The notes under the pieces are model-generated. The model saw only the letters and a list, made by a program, of their open reading frames with translations. It ran no database searches and had not been told where the DNA came from. Below are positions 15,233-23,647 of a stretch of DNA of 41,436 nt, one piece after another. The stretch is from Myxococcaceae bacterium (lineage in GTDB: Bacteria; Myxococcota_A; Polyangia; Polyangiales; Ga0077539): NCBI GenBank assembly GCA_004297725.1, contig SCUS01000127.1, positions 1 through 41,436 of the forward strand, given 5' to 3'. Within the stretch, counting starts at the first letter, position 1; each line of letters opens with the position of its first letter. Position numbers and translations under genes: made by a program.

Positions 15233-16079
15233 TCGGCTCTCCCCTCGCAGCGCGCTCGGCGTGGTGGTCGCGACGGTCGCGGCCATCGCGCTCTCGCCCC
15301 TCCTCGCCTCCGCCACCGGCGGCCCCGACGACACCGGCTACAAGATCAAGCCCGCGGACAGCAACCTCTGGTCGCAGCGCTTCCGCGGCGGCCGGCTCAT
15401 CGGCGGCGGCGGCTGCGCGCGGCGCTGCATCGCGTTCACCTTCGACGACGGCCCGAGCTGGGAGACCACCCCCGCGCTGCTCGACACCCTCGACCGGCAC
15501 GGCATCCGAGCGACCTTCTTCGTCACCGGCCATCGCATCGACGGCGACGGCGAGGTGGCCCGGCGCAACCGCACGGTGCTGGCCACGGAGTGGCGCCACG
15601 GTCACCTGATCGGCAACCACACCTATCACCACGACCTGCTCGACACGATGAGCGAGGCGACGCTGCGGTACGAGATCGACCGCACCGAGGCGCTCATCCA
15701 CGGCGTGGTGGGAGAGCGCGTCTGGCTCTTCCGGGCGCCCTACGGAGCCCTGCACCACCCGCGCGCGGTGAGCGCGGTGTTCTCCCGGGAGTACACCCCG
15801 GTGTTCTGGGCGATGGACTCGCAGGACTGGCGGGTCAACACCGCCGCCGGGGTGCTCGCCAACGTGCGCGCCGAGCTCGACCGGGCGCCCCGCGGGGGCG
15901 TGCTGCTGATGCACGACACGCTGCCGTGGAGCGTCGCGGCGTTCCCGCTGATCCTCGACGAGATCGCGGCGCGCAGCGCGGCCTTCGTGGCGCGGGGCGA
16001 GGAGCCCTATGAAGTGGTGGGGTTGGAGGGCTTCTACGAGCCCCTCCGCGCCGCGCCTGCAAGGAGGCGTCGGCGCTGA
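15213..16079 (+). CDS. Polysaccharide deacetylase (NodB/CE4)
   Basis: A 288-residue exported deacetylase of the CE4 family, which removes N- or O-acetyl groups from chitin-like, peptidoglycan or exopolysaccharide substrates. The N terminus has a hydrophobic export signal or anchor at 14-35. NodB motifs: FTFDDGP (D78 and metal-binding D79), GNHTYHH (H136, H140), RAPYG (174-178), DSQDW (202-206) and LLMHD (H234). All catalytic residues appear intact. The ATG used lies inside the end of ssb, giving a 20-base overlap; later ATG codons would remove the signal. It is therefore probably translated from the ssb transcript, an unusual pairing. Confidence 0.9.
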   Translation: MTTSRSDRLSPRSALGVVVATVAAIALSPLLASATGGPDDTGYKIKPADSNLWSQRFRGGRLIGGGGCARRCIAFTFDDGPSWETTPALLDTLDRHGIRATFFVTGHRIDGDGEVARRNRTVLATEWRHGHLIGNHTYHHDLLDTMSEATLRYEIDRTEALIHGVVGERVWLFRAPYGALHHPRAVSAVFSREYTPVFWAMDSQDWRVNTAAGVLANVRAELDRAPRGGVLLMHDTLPWSVAAFPLILDEIAARSAAFVARGEEPYEVVGLEGFYEPLRAAPARRRRR

Positions 16080-16104
16080 GGGGTCGTTCAGCGAGGCGGA
16101 GGGC

Positions 16105-16932
16105 TCAGCGGCCGGGGGAGCCGCCGAAGTACCAGACCGCGGAGACCGAGCCGCTGATGATCTGGTCGAGGCCGTAGTGCGGGCCCACCGTGGTGCCGAT
16201 GCCGAAGCCCGACGACGAGGCGGTGGTGGTGTCGTTGGTGCTGAGCACCACCGACTTGAAGCTGTTGCTGTTGTAGGCGAGCCCGAAGCCGAACTGCGCC
16301 TGGAGGCCGAGCTGCGGCAGCCCGATGAAGCCGAACTGCATCTCCGCGACCGCGTTGGCGCCGAGGCCGAACTGCACCGCGCTGAGGGTGTTGTCGGTCG
16401 TCGAGGTGCCCGAGCCGGTGGTGATGCCGCTCGTGCCGTAGCGGAAGTAGAGGTACGGATCGAGGTGGATGGCGAGGTGCTTCGCCTCGGCGACCATGAT
16501 GGGCAGACCCACCTGGAGGCCGAGCCCGAAGAAGTTCGGGTTGTCCGACGACTGCTGCATCGTGTTGCCGCCCGACTGGACGGTGCGGGTGTTCGAGCCG
16601 CTGGTGAAGCCGATGCCGAGGCCGGCCTCGATGCCGAGGGAGTGGTTGAGCCAGTAGCGCGCGCCCACGGTGTGGATCGCCTGGGTGCCGCCCTGCGAGG
16701 CCATGCCGCCGGTGAACGAGAGCGCGGGCATGTCGGCCGAACCGAAGTAGCGGAGGCCGAGGTGCCCCACGACCACCGAGTGGTCGGTCGGACCCGAGGT
16801 GTCCGTGACCGAGGCCCCGGTCGTCGTCGTGGTCGAGGGCGCCACGGTGGTGGTGCTCAGGTCCTGCGCGCCCACGGTCGTCGCGCCCAGCGCGATCGCC
16901 GCGCCCATCAACGTTGAAATTAGTCCACGCAT
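16105..16932 (-). CDS. Outer-membrane beta-barrel-like protein
   Basis: A 275-residue protein with a signal peptide cut after VGA (residue 22), a Thr/Ser-rich stretch (25-45), then alternating hydrophobic/polar strands rich in Gly, Tyr and Phe and a terminal strand SVSAVWYFGG. This is the pattern of small outer-membrane barrels or opacity-like porins. No enzymatic motif is visible. ATG at 16932 is supported by AGAAGGTG nine bases upstream; an in-frame ATG 14 codons earlier would spoil the signal. A TTGACA box lies upstream. It is convergent with the deacetylase gene, 25 bases away. Confidence 0.7.
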   Translation of the reverse strand: MRGLISTLMGAAIALGATTVGAQDLSTTTVAPSTTTTTGASVTDTSGPTDHSVVVGHLGLRYFGSADMPALSFTGGMASQGGTQAIHTVGARYWLNHSLGIEAGLGIGFTSGSNTRTVQSGGNTMQQSSDNPNFFGLGLQVGLPIMVAEAKHLAIHLDPYLYFRYGTSGITTGSGTSTTDNTLSAVQFGLGANAVAEMQFGFIGLPQLGLQAQFGFGLAYNSNSFKSVVLSTNDTTTASSSGFGIGTTVGPHYGLDQIISGSVSAVWYFGGSPGR

Positions 16933-16992
16933 CTTGGTCTTCACCTTCTGCTTATTTGGCCGATGGCCCACCAAGGTCCAACAGGCGGCCGC

Positions 16993-17021
16993 TGTTTCCT
17001 TCGGATCCCCAGGGTTGTCAA
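16993..17021 (-). promoter_or_regulatory. Possible promoter of the outer-membrane protein gene
   Basis: On the minus strand a perfect TTGACA -35 (17021-17016) is followed after 17 bases by GAAACA (16998-16993), a poor -10. The leader would be about 55 bases with a good Shine-Dalgarno site. Upstream, 17037-17046 is a perfect ten-base palindrome CTCGATCGAG with a third half-site at 17060-17065. Confidence 0.4.
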
Positions 17022-17080
17022 GCTACCCGACCCCCCCTCGATCGAGCCAACAAATGGGCCTCGATTTGCAGAGGATCGCG

Positions 17081-18556
17081 TCAGGGCGGAGGCGCGAGGG
17101 AGAACACCTGATAGCGCCCCGAGGGCCTCGCCTGCTCGACCCTCCAGCCGTGCGCTCGAAGCCCCTCGGCGATGCGGTAGATGGCGTCCCAGGAGTCGAG
17201 CACCACCAGGTGCGTCGGGCGCGTGTCGAGCGCGAGGCGGTGCACGGCCTCGGCCCGCGTGGCGCCGCAGGTCGCCCAGGTGTAGCGACGGTGCAGCGCC
17301 ACCGCGCGAGGGGTCTTCAGCCCCACGAGGTCGACCATCGACCGCTCGCCCGCGAAGGCCATGTAGCCGACGTCGTGCACCAGCAGGCGCGCGTCGCGAG
17401 GGAGGGAGGTGCGTACCCACGCGGCCACGCCGACCAGCTCGGTGCGGGTGAAGGCGCAGCGCTGCCGGTGCTGCTCCCAGCGCTGGCCCACGCTCCACAG
17501 GTTGGCGTCGAGGGCCACCACGGCGATCGCGAGGGCCGCGCCTCGGATCCAGCGGGAGGGGTTCGCGCGCGCCGCGGCGATCGCGGCGAACGCGAAGGGC
17601 AGCAGCACATACTGGTATCGGTATTCGTAGTGGCCGAGCGCGCCGGGAAACTGCGTGGTGTAGGCGAGCACCAGCGCGGCGGCGGTGAGCAGCCCCGCCC
17701 TGCCCGCGGCGGCCAGGGGCCAGAGCACCACCGAGCGGGAGAGGTACCCGACGCCGTCGGCGAAGGCCCGGAGGCTGTGCCGGGCCCACTCCCAGCGCAC
17801 CTTCAAGGGGATGCAGCCCTCGGCGAAGAAGAGCCGCTTGGCGGCGATGGTCGAGGGCGCGAGGGCCCCGAGCTGCGCCAGGTTGAGCAGCGCCCAGGGG
17901 GCGGCGCCCAGCAGGGCCAGCGAGAGGTCGGTGAGCGCGCGGCGGAGGTCGAGCGAGCCCGCGCGGCGGAGGCGCAGCCAGCGGGTGGCGAGCAGCGCCG
18001 CGGAGGCGACCGAGAGCTCCGGTCGGAGGAAGGGGAGAAGGCCGAAGAGCACGGGCTGGAGTCGGGAGTGCAGCCCCGAGGCGCCGGGCTCGCTGAGCGC
18101 GAGGCACCACGCGAGCGCCCCCATCGCGAGGCCCGTCTCCAGGCCGTTGGTGAGCTGGTGCGGAACCTCCGCGACCACCAGCGACAGGGCCACGAGGAGC
18201 CCGGCGTCCCAGCGGGAGAGCCGGTAGCGGACGCCCAGCGCCAGCACGCCGGTGACGTAGACGGCGATGCCCACCCACGCGCCGAGCCACCCCGCGACCT
18301 CGCCGTGCACCACCGCCCCGAGGAGGGCCAGCAGCACCGTGTGCACCGAGCTGGTGGCGCCCACCATCGCGGCGACGCCGAACTGCGGGTCGACCCCGCG
18401 CCGCAGCACCTGCGCGTTGTGCAGCGTGATGTACGCGTCGTCGACCGGCAGCGCCGTGCCCTCGTGACGGTAGTGCCACACCGCCGCCGCGGCCACCGCC
18501 GCGAGGCAGAGGGCGTACGCGATGCGCCGCGCGGCCGGAGACCAGGGGGCCCTCAC
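17081..18556 (-). CDS. Membrane glycosyltransferase-like protein (GT-C type)
   Basis: A 491-residue polytopic protein with about ten hydrophobic spans. The first external loop has D39-D40 (PVDDAYIT) followed by GVDPQFG and GATSSVHT, resembling arabinosyl- or mannosyltransferase-like GT-C proteins. A periplasmic C-terminal domain begins near 380 and includes HDVGYMAFAG and MVDLVGLKTPRA. The GTG start at 18556 overlaps the stop of the TPR lipoprotein gene (GTGA), so the two are translationally coupled. The donor is probably a polyprenyl-phosphate sugar by family analogy. The same D-x-G...DL-x-GL motif recurs in the protein at 37431. Confidence 0.65.
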   Translation of the reverse strand: MRAPWSPAARRIAYALCLAAVAAAAVWHYRHEGTALPVDDAYITLHNAQVLRRGVDPQFGVAAMVGATSSVHTVLLALLGAVVHGEVAGWLGAWVGIAVYVTGVLALGVRYRLSRWDAGLLVALSLVVAEVPHQLTNGLETGLAMGALAWCLALSEPGASGLHSRLQPVLFGLLPFLRPELSVASAALLATRWLRLRRAGSLDLRRALTDLSLALLGAAPWALLNLAQLGALAPSTIAAKRLFFAEGCIPLKVRWEWARHSLRAFADGVGYLSRSVVLWPLAAAGRAGLLTAAALVLAYTTQFPGALGHYEYRYQYVLLPFAFAAIAAARANPSRWIRGAALAIAVVALDANLWSVGQRWEQHRQRCAFTRTELVGVAAWVRTSLPRDARLLVHDVGYMAFAGERSMVDLVGLKTPRAVALHRRYTWATCGATRAEAVHRLALDTRPTHLVVLDSWDAIYRIAEGLRAHGWRVEQARPSGRYQVFSLAPPP

Positions 18557-20130
18557 GGGGTGACGCGGCCCGCGCTGGGGCTGAGCTGGGAGCGGAGCCA
18601 CGCGTCCCAGGGAGAGCGGGGGTCGGCGGCCGATGCGCGCTCGAGGCCGCCCGGATCGCGGCGCAGAAGGGCCTGAGCGCGGAGCACCACCGGGGCCTCG
18701 TCGAGGGAGGCGAGCACCGTGGCTTCGGCGCCGGCGCGATCGACGCCCTCGCAGCGGGAGGGCGAGCGGGCGCAGAGCAGCACCCGCCACGCGGCGGACC
18801 ACCCGGCCGCCTCGGCATCGCGGTCCGCCGTGGAGAGGTCTTCGAGCGCGCGAGCGCCAGGGCCCGACCACGCCGCGACGGCGGCCCGGGCGAGGCCTCC
18901 TCCCGGGGTCTCGACCTCGGCCAGCGGCCCGTCGGGGGCGCGGCCCAGCCGATCGAGCCGGGTCGCGGCGGCGACACGCAGCGCGTCCCTCGCGGCGGCC
19001 CCCTCCCCCGAGAGCGCCCTCAGCCGGAGCATCGCCCGCTCGATGGCCACGTCGGCGAGCGGGCCGTGCCCCGCCCGGTCGAGCGCGGCGGCGAGCGCGG
19101 CGGTCACCATCGCCAGGGCGCTCCCTCGCGGGGATCCCTCGGCGCGGCCCATCGCCCCGGAGCGCACGCAGCGCCCGGCCCACGGCGCGAGGGAGGTCGT
19201 CGCCACGTCCGGCGCCCGCTCTCCCACGTCGACCAGCGCGGCGACCCGCAGCGCCTGCGTGGGCTGATCGCTCTCGGCCAGCGCCAGGGCCCTCACCGTG
19301 GCGGCCCCGGCGACCCCCTCGCCCATCGCCAGCGCCGACTCCTCCAGCGCCCTCTGGCGCTCGCCCGCCCGGAGCCAGAGCCACGCGAGCGAGGTGCGGT
19401 CGACCGGACCGCGGCGGCGCGAGAGCGCGTCGACCGCAGCGCGCCCGCCCACCAGATCGCCGCTGCAGAGCCGGGCCACGGAGGCCGCGAGGAGGTCGTC
19501 GACGCCAGGTCGCTGGCGTCGAGCGGCGGAGGCGAGCAGGGCCGCCGCACGCGACCACGCGCCGGACTCGGCGAGGCGCTCGACGGTGAGCTCCGCCCTC
19601 AGCGGGCGACGGACGATGGCGGGCGACGCGTCGGAGGCGCTGTCTCGCGAGGCGATGCGCACGGCGGAGGCGCGCACCTCGGCGTCCTCCGGGTCGAGGC
19701 CGACGGCGCGGGCGAGCGCCGCGTCCCGCTCGGCGCGCGTGGCGGGGCTGTCGCCGAGGGCCGACGCGAGCCCCAGCCAGGCCGCCGAGGCGTCGGGGTG
19801 GCGGCCGGTGCCCTCGCGGGCGACGTCGATGGCGCGCGCGCGAAGGCCCGCGGCGAGGAGGTGGTGCACCCGGCGAGCGACGATCCAGGGGTCGGAGGCG
19901 TCGGCGAAGGCGGCGAGCGAGAGCTGCCGGTCGGCCTCGACGAAGTCACCGCGGGCCGCGGCGAGCTCGCCCCGGAGGTAGGCCTCGTAGGCGGTGGCCG
20001 ACGCGTAGGGGCGCTCCCGCAGCCGACCGCCGATGCGCTCGACGGTGGTGGGCCCGGACGAGCGGGCGCAGGCCGGGGCGACGGCGGCGAGCAGGAGGAG
20101 CGCGAGAGCGGACGAGCGGCGGGTGCGCAC
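18553..20130 (-). CDS. TPR-like helical repeat lipoprotein
   Basis: A 525-residue Ala/Arg-rich helical protein with repeated A-x2-L-G-x4 helices in TPR style (for example AAYLRGELAAARGDFVEA-like first repeat). The N terminus has a hydrophobic signal ending in APAC (C21), an imperfect lipobox, so it is probably a lipoprotein but could be periplasmic. GTG at 20130 is chosen because it begins the signal; TAAGAC lies 13 bases upstream. Its stop overlaps the start of the membrane glycosyltransferase-like gene (GTGA), suggesting the two proteins act together, perhaps as scaffold and transferase. No catalytic motif is seen. Confidence 0.65.
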   Translation of the reverse strand: MRTRRSSALALLLLAAVAPACARSSGPTTVERIGGRLRERPYASATAYEAYLRGELAAARGDFVEADRQLSLAAFADASDPWIVARRVHHLLAAGLRARAIDVAREGTGRHPDASAAWLGLASALGDSPATRAERDAALARAVGLDPEDAEVRASAVRIASRDSASDASPAIVRRPLRAELTVERLAESGAWSRAAALLASAARRQRPGVDDLLAASVARLCSGDLVGGRAAVDALSRRRGPVDRTSLAWLWLRAGERQRALEESALAMGEGVAGAATVRALALAESDQPTQALRVAALVDVGERAPDVATTSLAPWAGRCVRSGAMGRAEGSPRGSALAMVTAALAAALDRAGHGPLADVAIERAMLRLRALSGEGAAARDALRVAAATRLDRLGRAPDGPLAEVETPGGGLARAAVAAWSGPGARALEDLSTADRDAEAAGWSAAWRVLLCARSPSRCEGVDRAGAEATVLASLDEAPVVLRAQALLRRDPGGLERASAADPRSPWDAWLRSQLSPSAGRVTP

Positions 20131-20299
20131 GGGGCGGCGTTGGGTCTTAGCACCGTCCCGGCCCCAACAGAACGGGAGCCTTGTGGGGAGGGCGTCGTCG
20201 CCGTTACCATCGCGCGCCGCGAACGGGAGGCCGCGAGGGAATGTCCCGACCCGCTGGCCGACGACCTCATCCGTCCGTTCACCACTTGTTAGGAGAGAC

Positions 20300-20845
20300 A
20301 TGACATCCGAAGTCGACGCCCGCTGCCTGGAGACCTTCCCCAACTGGCTTCGCTCGCTGGGCCAAGACGCCGAGGCGATGGTCGACGCGCTCAACGCCGG
20401 TGAGACCCCGGAGGCGGCGCGCCGCTCGCTCGCCGCGGGTCTCAACTACGTGTTCAAGTCCGTCGACCTCATCCCCGACGGCATCGACGACATCGGCTAC
20501 CTCGACGACGCGTTCGTGCTGCGCATCGCCGCGGCGCACGCGGGCGCCAACGGCGTCGACCTCGGCGCCAACCCCGCGCTCCAGACCCTCGCGGGCGACG
20601 TCGACCTCGTGAAGTCCTTCCTCGGCGACGACTACCACCGGCTCGACGTCTACGTGCAGGGCCTCAAGCGCAGCGCGGCGCGGGGCCGCTCGGTGGACGA
20701 CATCATCTCCGGCGCCCCGGTGCGCGCGGAGTTCACCGCCGACGTGAAGGGCTTCGCGCGCAGCTACGCAGCGCCGAGCTTCGGCCGCGAGGAGAAGAAC
20801 CTCATCAAGCTCCGCGCCTTCTTCGACGCCAAGCTGCCCCGCTGA
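20300..20845 (+). CDS. YkvA/DUF1232 family protein
   Basis: A 181-residue protein containing the DUF1232 core SVDLIPDGIDDIGYLDDAFVL (residues 54-74 approximately), in which family members carry the DLIPD and GYLDD motifs. In many relatives this is a membrane hairpin; here the segment is only moderately hydrophobic and more acidic. The ATG at 20300 has a strong AGGAG four bases upstream. It stands alone between a divergent lipoprotein gene and a hairpin at its stop codon. Biochemical function of the family is unknown to me. Confidence 0.8.
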   Translation: MTSEVDARCLETFPNWLRSLGQDAEAMVDALNAGETPEAARRSLAAGLNYVFKSVDLIPDGIDDIGYLDDAFVLRIAAAHAGANGVDLGANPALQTLAGDVDLVKSFLGDDYHRLDVYVQGLKRSAARGRSVDDIISGAPVRAEFTADVKGFARSYAAPSFGREEKNLIKLRAFFDAKLPR

Positions 20846-20866
20846 ATCGCCGTTCAGCGGGCGATT
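20845..20866 (+). terminator. Hairpin at the end of the YkvA-family gene
   Basis: AATCGCC and GGCGATT form a perfect seven-base stem with an eight-base loop, beginning in the stop codon. There is no U tract, so it may be a weak or Rho-assisted terminator. The right arm abuts the next -35 box. Confidence 0.4.
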
Positions 20867-20893
20867 GACCCTATCTTCCGCCGAGCCTAAAAG
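20865..20893 (+). promoter_or_regulatory. Sigma-70-type promoter of the Fe-S oxidoreductase gene
   Basis: TTGACC (20865-20870), 17-base spacer, TAAAAG (20888-20893). This predicts a leader of about 50 bases before the ATG at 20952. The promoter is interlocked with the preceding hairpin. Confidence 0.55.
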
Positions 20894-20951
20894 ACCCACC
20901 GCGTAGGCCCGTGCGCGGTGCACGCGGATCCTCACGCAACGGTCGACGGAC

Positions 20952-23294
20952 ATGAACCCCATCGCGATGGCCCTCCTGGTCGGAGGGCTTGTTGGGCTGT
21001 TTTCCATGAGCGCCTTCCGGCGCCTCATCCTGCTTGCCCAGGGACAGCCCGAAAACCGGCTCGATCACATCTGGGAGCGGCTCACCGTCGCCCCGGGTGC
21101 GAAGGGTCCGAGCGTCTTCGGTAGCGCGCTGGTGTTCACCGCCATCGTCGGCATGGCGGCCGCCCCCGCGGCGCTCCTCGGCGCGCTGGCGCCGGGCGAT
21201 GCGGGCAAGGGCTTCCTCCACCTCGGGACGATGCTCGCGGCGGTCGGCGGCGGCGCGGCGCTCTTCTGGGCCCTGCGCGCGCAGATGAAGATGCCCAAGT
21301 ACGCCTCCGCGGGCATCGCGCACTACCTCATCTTCACGGGCTTCGCGACGCTGCTGCTCCGCACGATCATCCTCGTGGGCCGCGGCTTCGACGAGAGCTT
21401 CTACCTCTTCATCCTCGACCCGCAGGGCCCCGACCCCCTGCTCCGCGCCCTCGGCTACGGCTACAACCTGCTCAAGGACGTCGTGGTCCTCGGGGTCATC
21501 GGCGGCGTCGTGGCCTTCATGTACTTCCGGCTCGTCCCGAAGCTGAAGCGCCTCGCCTACGGCTGGCACGCCTGGGTCGTGCTCAGCGTCATCGGCACCA
21601 TGATGGTCATGGACATCGTGGCCGACGGCGGCCTGCTGCTCTCGCACGCCATCCGCGAGGGCGGCGACGTCTCGGGCAACGTCAACCACATCGCCAACGC
21701 CACCGGGGAGAACCTCGGGCGCGTGCTGGCCCTCGTGCTCCACGGCGTCGGCGTGTCGAGCGCCTCGACCGCGCGCGCCATCGGCGGCGTCGGCCTGTGG
21801 GTGCACGTCTTCCTGGTCTTCGCCTTCCTCAACTACCTGCCCTACGGCAAGCACTTCCACGTCATCACGGCGCTCATCAACGTCTTCACGCGCAACCTCG
21901 ACCCGCCCGGGCGCCTCAAGCCCATGGCCGAGAGCTCGGACAAGCTGCTCGAGGACATGGCCGCCGCGATGGAGCAGCCCGACCCCACCGCCGCGCGCAT
22001 CGGCGTGGGCCGCATGGACCACTTCACCTGGAAGTCGCTGCTGGACTTCTACACCTGCACCGAGTGCGGCCGATGCTCGGACAACTGCCCGGCGCATCGC
22101 ACGGGCAAGCTGCTCTCCCCGAAGCACCTCGCCATCGACCTGCGCGACCACCTCTACTCCAAGCAGGAGGAGGTCTTCTCGCACGACCCCTACGGCGAGA
22201 ACGGCGAGGCCCCGAAGCCCATCTTCGACCTCAACCTCGTGCCCGACGTCATCCACCCCGACGTCATCTGGGCGTGCACCACCTGCCGCGCCTGCGAGGA
22301 GCAGTGCCCGGTGATGATCACGTACGTCGACAAGATCGTCGACATGCGCCGCAACCTGGTGATGGTGCGCGGCGAGTTTCCGGCGGAGCTTCAGAAGACC
22401 TTCCAGGCCCTCGAGACCAACGGCAACCCGTGGAACCTCACGCGCATGGACCGGGCGGAGTGGTCCGACGGCCTCGACGTGAAGCTGATGAGCGAGAAGC
22501 CCGACGCCGCGGTGCTCTACTGGGTGGGCTGCGCGGCCAGCTACGACGACCGCGCCAAGAAGATCTCCCGCGCCATGGCGAGGCTGATGAAGCAGGCGAA
22601 GGTCGACTTCGCCATCCTCGGCAGCGAGGAGACCTGCACCGGCGACCCGGCGCGGCGCGCGGGCAACGAGCACCTCTACATGATGCTCGCCGAGGCGAAC
22701 GTCGCGACGCTCAACAACTACAAGCCGAAGCGCATCGTCACCACGTGCCCGCACTGCTTCAACACGCTGCTCAACGAGTACCCCGACCTCGGCGCGAAGT
22801 ACGAGGTGGTGCACCACTCGACCTACCTCCAGGAGCTGCTCGCCACCGGCAAGCTGCGCCCCACCCGCGGGGTGAAGGCCAAGGTGGTCTTCCACGACTC
22901 CTGCTACCTGGGTCGTTACAACGACGTGTATGAGGCCCCCCGCGACGTGCTCGGGCGCATCGAGGGCCTCGAGCTCGTCGAGGCCGAGCTGAGCCGCGAG
23001 AAGGGCCTCTGCTGCGGCGCCGGCGGCGCGCAGATGTGGATGGAGGAGCAGCACAGCCCCCAGCGGGTGAACAACCGCCGCACGCTGCAGCTCGTCGACA
23101 CCGGCGCGACGATGATCGCCTCGGGCTGCCCCTTCTGCCAGACGATGCTCACCGACGGCATCAAGTCGATGGAGGAGGAGCTCAAGCGCCCGGTCGAGCA
23201 GCTCGACATCGCCGAGGTGCTCGAGCGCGCCGTCGCCTTCGACGAGCCCACCGTCGCGTCCGCCGCCCCCGAGGCGGAGTCCGCCTCCGCCTGA
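20952..23294 (+). CDS. Membrane Fe-S oxidoreductase, ETF:quinone (EMO)/heterodisulfide-reductase-like
   Basis: A 780-residue protein. Residues 1-315 hold six or so membrane spans of the NarI/DsrM-like type with His candidates for haem b (H124, H206, H264, H285, H301, H303). Two [4Fe-4S] motifs follow: C369-x2-C372-x2-C375-x3-C379 and C442-x2-C445-x2-C448-x3-C452. Then two HdrD-like Cys-rich domains: the first is degenerate (C527, C562 in ETCTGDPARRAG, C599, C602), the second complete (C651, C687-C688-G, then CPFC). This architecture matches proteins proposed to pass electrons from electron-transfer flavoprotein to menaquinone during acyl-CoA oxidation. No etfAB or fad gene is in the window. 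It has its own promoter and precedes the FliO/FliP pair by 47 bases. Confidence 0.88.
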   Translation: MNPIAMALLVGGLVGLFSMSAFRRLILLAQGQPENRLDHIWERLTVAPGAKGPSVFGSALVFTAIVGMAAAPAALLGALAPGDAGKGFLHLGTMLAAVGGGAALFWALRAQMKMPKYASAGIAHYLIFTGFATLLLRTIILVGRGFDESFYLFILDPQGPDPLLRALGYGYNLLKDVVVLGVIGGVVAFMYFRLVPKLKRLAYGWHAWVVLSVIGTMMVMDIVADGGLLLSHAIREGGDVSGNVNHIANATGENLGRVLALVLHGVGVSSASTARAIGGVGLWVHVFLVFAFLNYLPYGKHFHVITALINVFTRNLDPPGRLKPMAESSDKLLEDMAAAMEQPDPTAARIGVGRMDHFTWKSLLDFYTCTECGRCSDNCPAHRTGKLLSPKHLAIDLRDHLYSKQEEVFSHDPYGENGEAPKPIFDLNLVPDVIHPDVIWACTTCRACEEQCPVMITYVDKIVDMRRNLVMVRGEFPAELQKTFQALETNGNPWNLTRMDRAEWSDGLDVKLMSEKPDAAVLYWVGCAASYDDRAKKISRAMARLMKQAKVDFAILGSEETCTGDPARRAGNEHLYMMLAEANVATLNNYKPKRIVTTCPHCFNTLLNEYPDLGAKYEVVHHSTYLQELLATGKLRPTRGVKAKVVFHDSCYLGRYNDVYEAPRDVLGRIEGLELVEAELSREKGLCCGAGGAQMWMEEQHSPQRVNNRRTLQLVDTGATMIASGCPFCQTMLTDGIKSMEEELKRPVEQLDIAEVLERAVAFDEPTVASAAPEAESASA

Positions 23295-23341
23295 TCCCAA
23301 CCCCTTCCCTTCGCCGCACGCCTCCCGCACCATCGCGCGGG

Positions 23342-23647
23342 ATGGATCCACCGCCGCCGCCGAGCCTCGGGGCCGCCCTCGCGCAGACGCTGCTCGTCCT
23401 CGGCGCGGTCTGCGCGCTCGCCTGGTGGGTGCTCCGCCTGGCCGCCCGTCGGGGCGTAGGGCGCAGCCCCGCCGGGGTCATCACCGTCGTCGACCGGGTG
23501 GCCCTCGACCCGCGGCGCACGCTCTTCGTGGTGCGCGTCGGGCCGAAGGCCCTCCTGCTCGGCGGCAGCGACGGGGGCCTCTCGGTGCTCTCCGAACTCG
23601 ACCCCGCCACGCTCCCCGACGCGCCCCCGAAGGACGCCGCGTCGTGA
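23342..23647 (+). CDS. FliO-like export apparatus protein
   Basis: A 101-residue protein with one N-terminal membrane span (about 9-33) followed by a small beta domain containing VVDRVALDPRRTLFVVRVG and LLLGGSDGG, the pattern of the FliO/MopB family that helps assemble FliP rings in flagellar export gates. The ATG is at 23342. Its stop overlaps the GTG start of the following fliP/sctR gene (GTGA), a classical fliO-fliP order with translational coupling. Short length fits the family. The assignment relies on this context as much as on sequence. Confidence 0.72.
   Translation: MDPPPPPSLGAALAQTLLVLGAVCALAWWVLRLAARRGVGRSPAGVITVVDRVALDPRRTLFVVRVGPKALLLGGSDGGLSVLSELDPATLPDAPPKDAAS

Noticed and set aside
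17037..17065. CTCGAT palindrome and extra half-site as a repressor operator
   Set aside because: Self-complementary short words of this kind are frequent here, and the site sits at the end of another gene; kept only as a note at the promoter entry.
22180..23351. Long minus-strand open frame opposite the Fe-S oxidoreductase
   Set aside because: Its product is Val/Asp/His-rich and mirrors the coding strand's codon bias; the plus strand has all Fe-S motifs.
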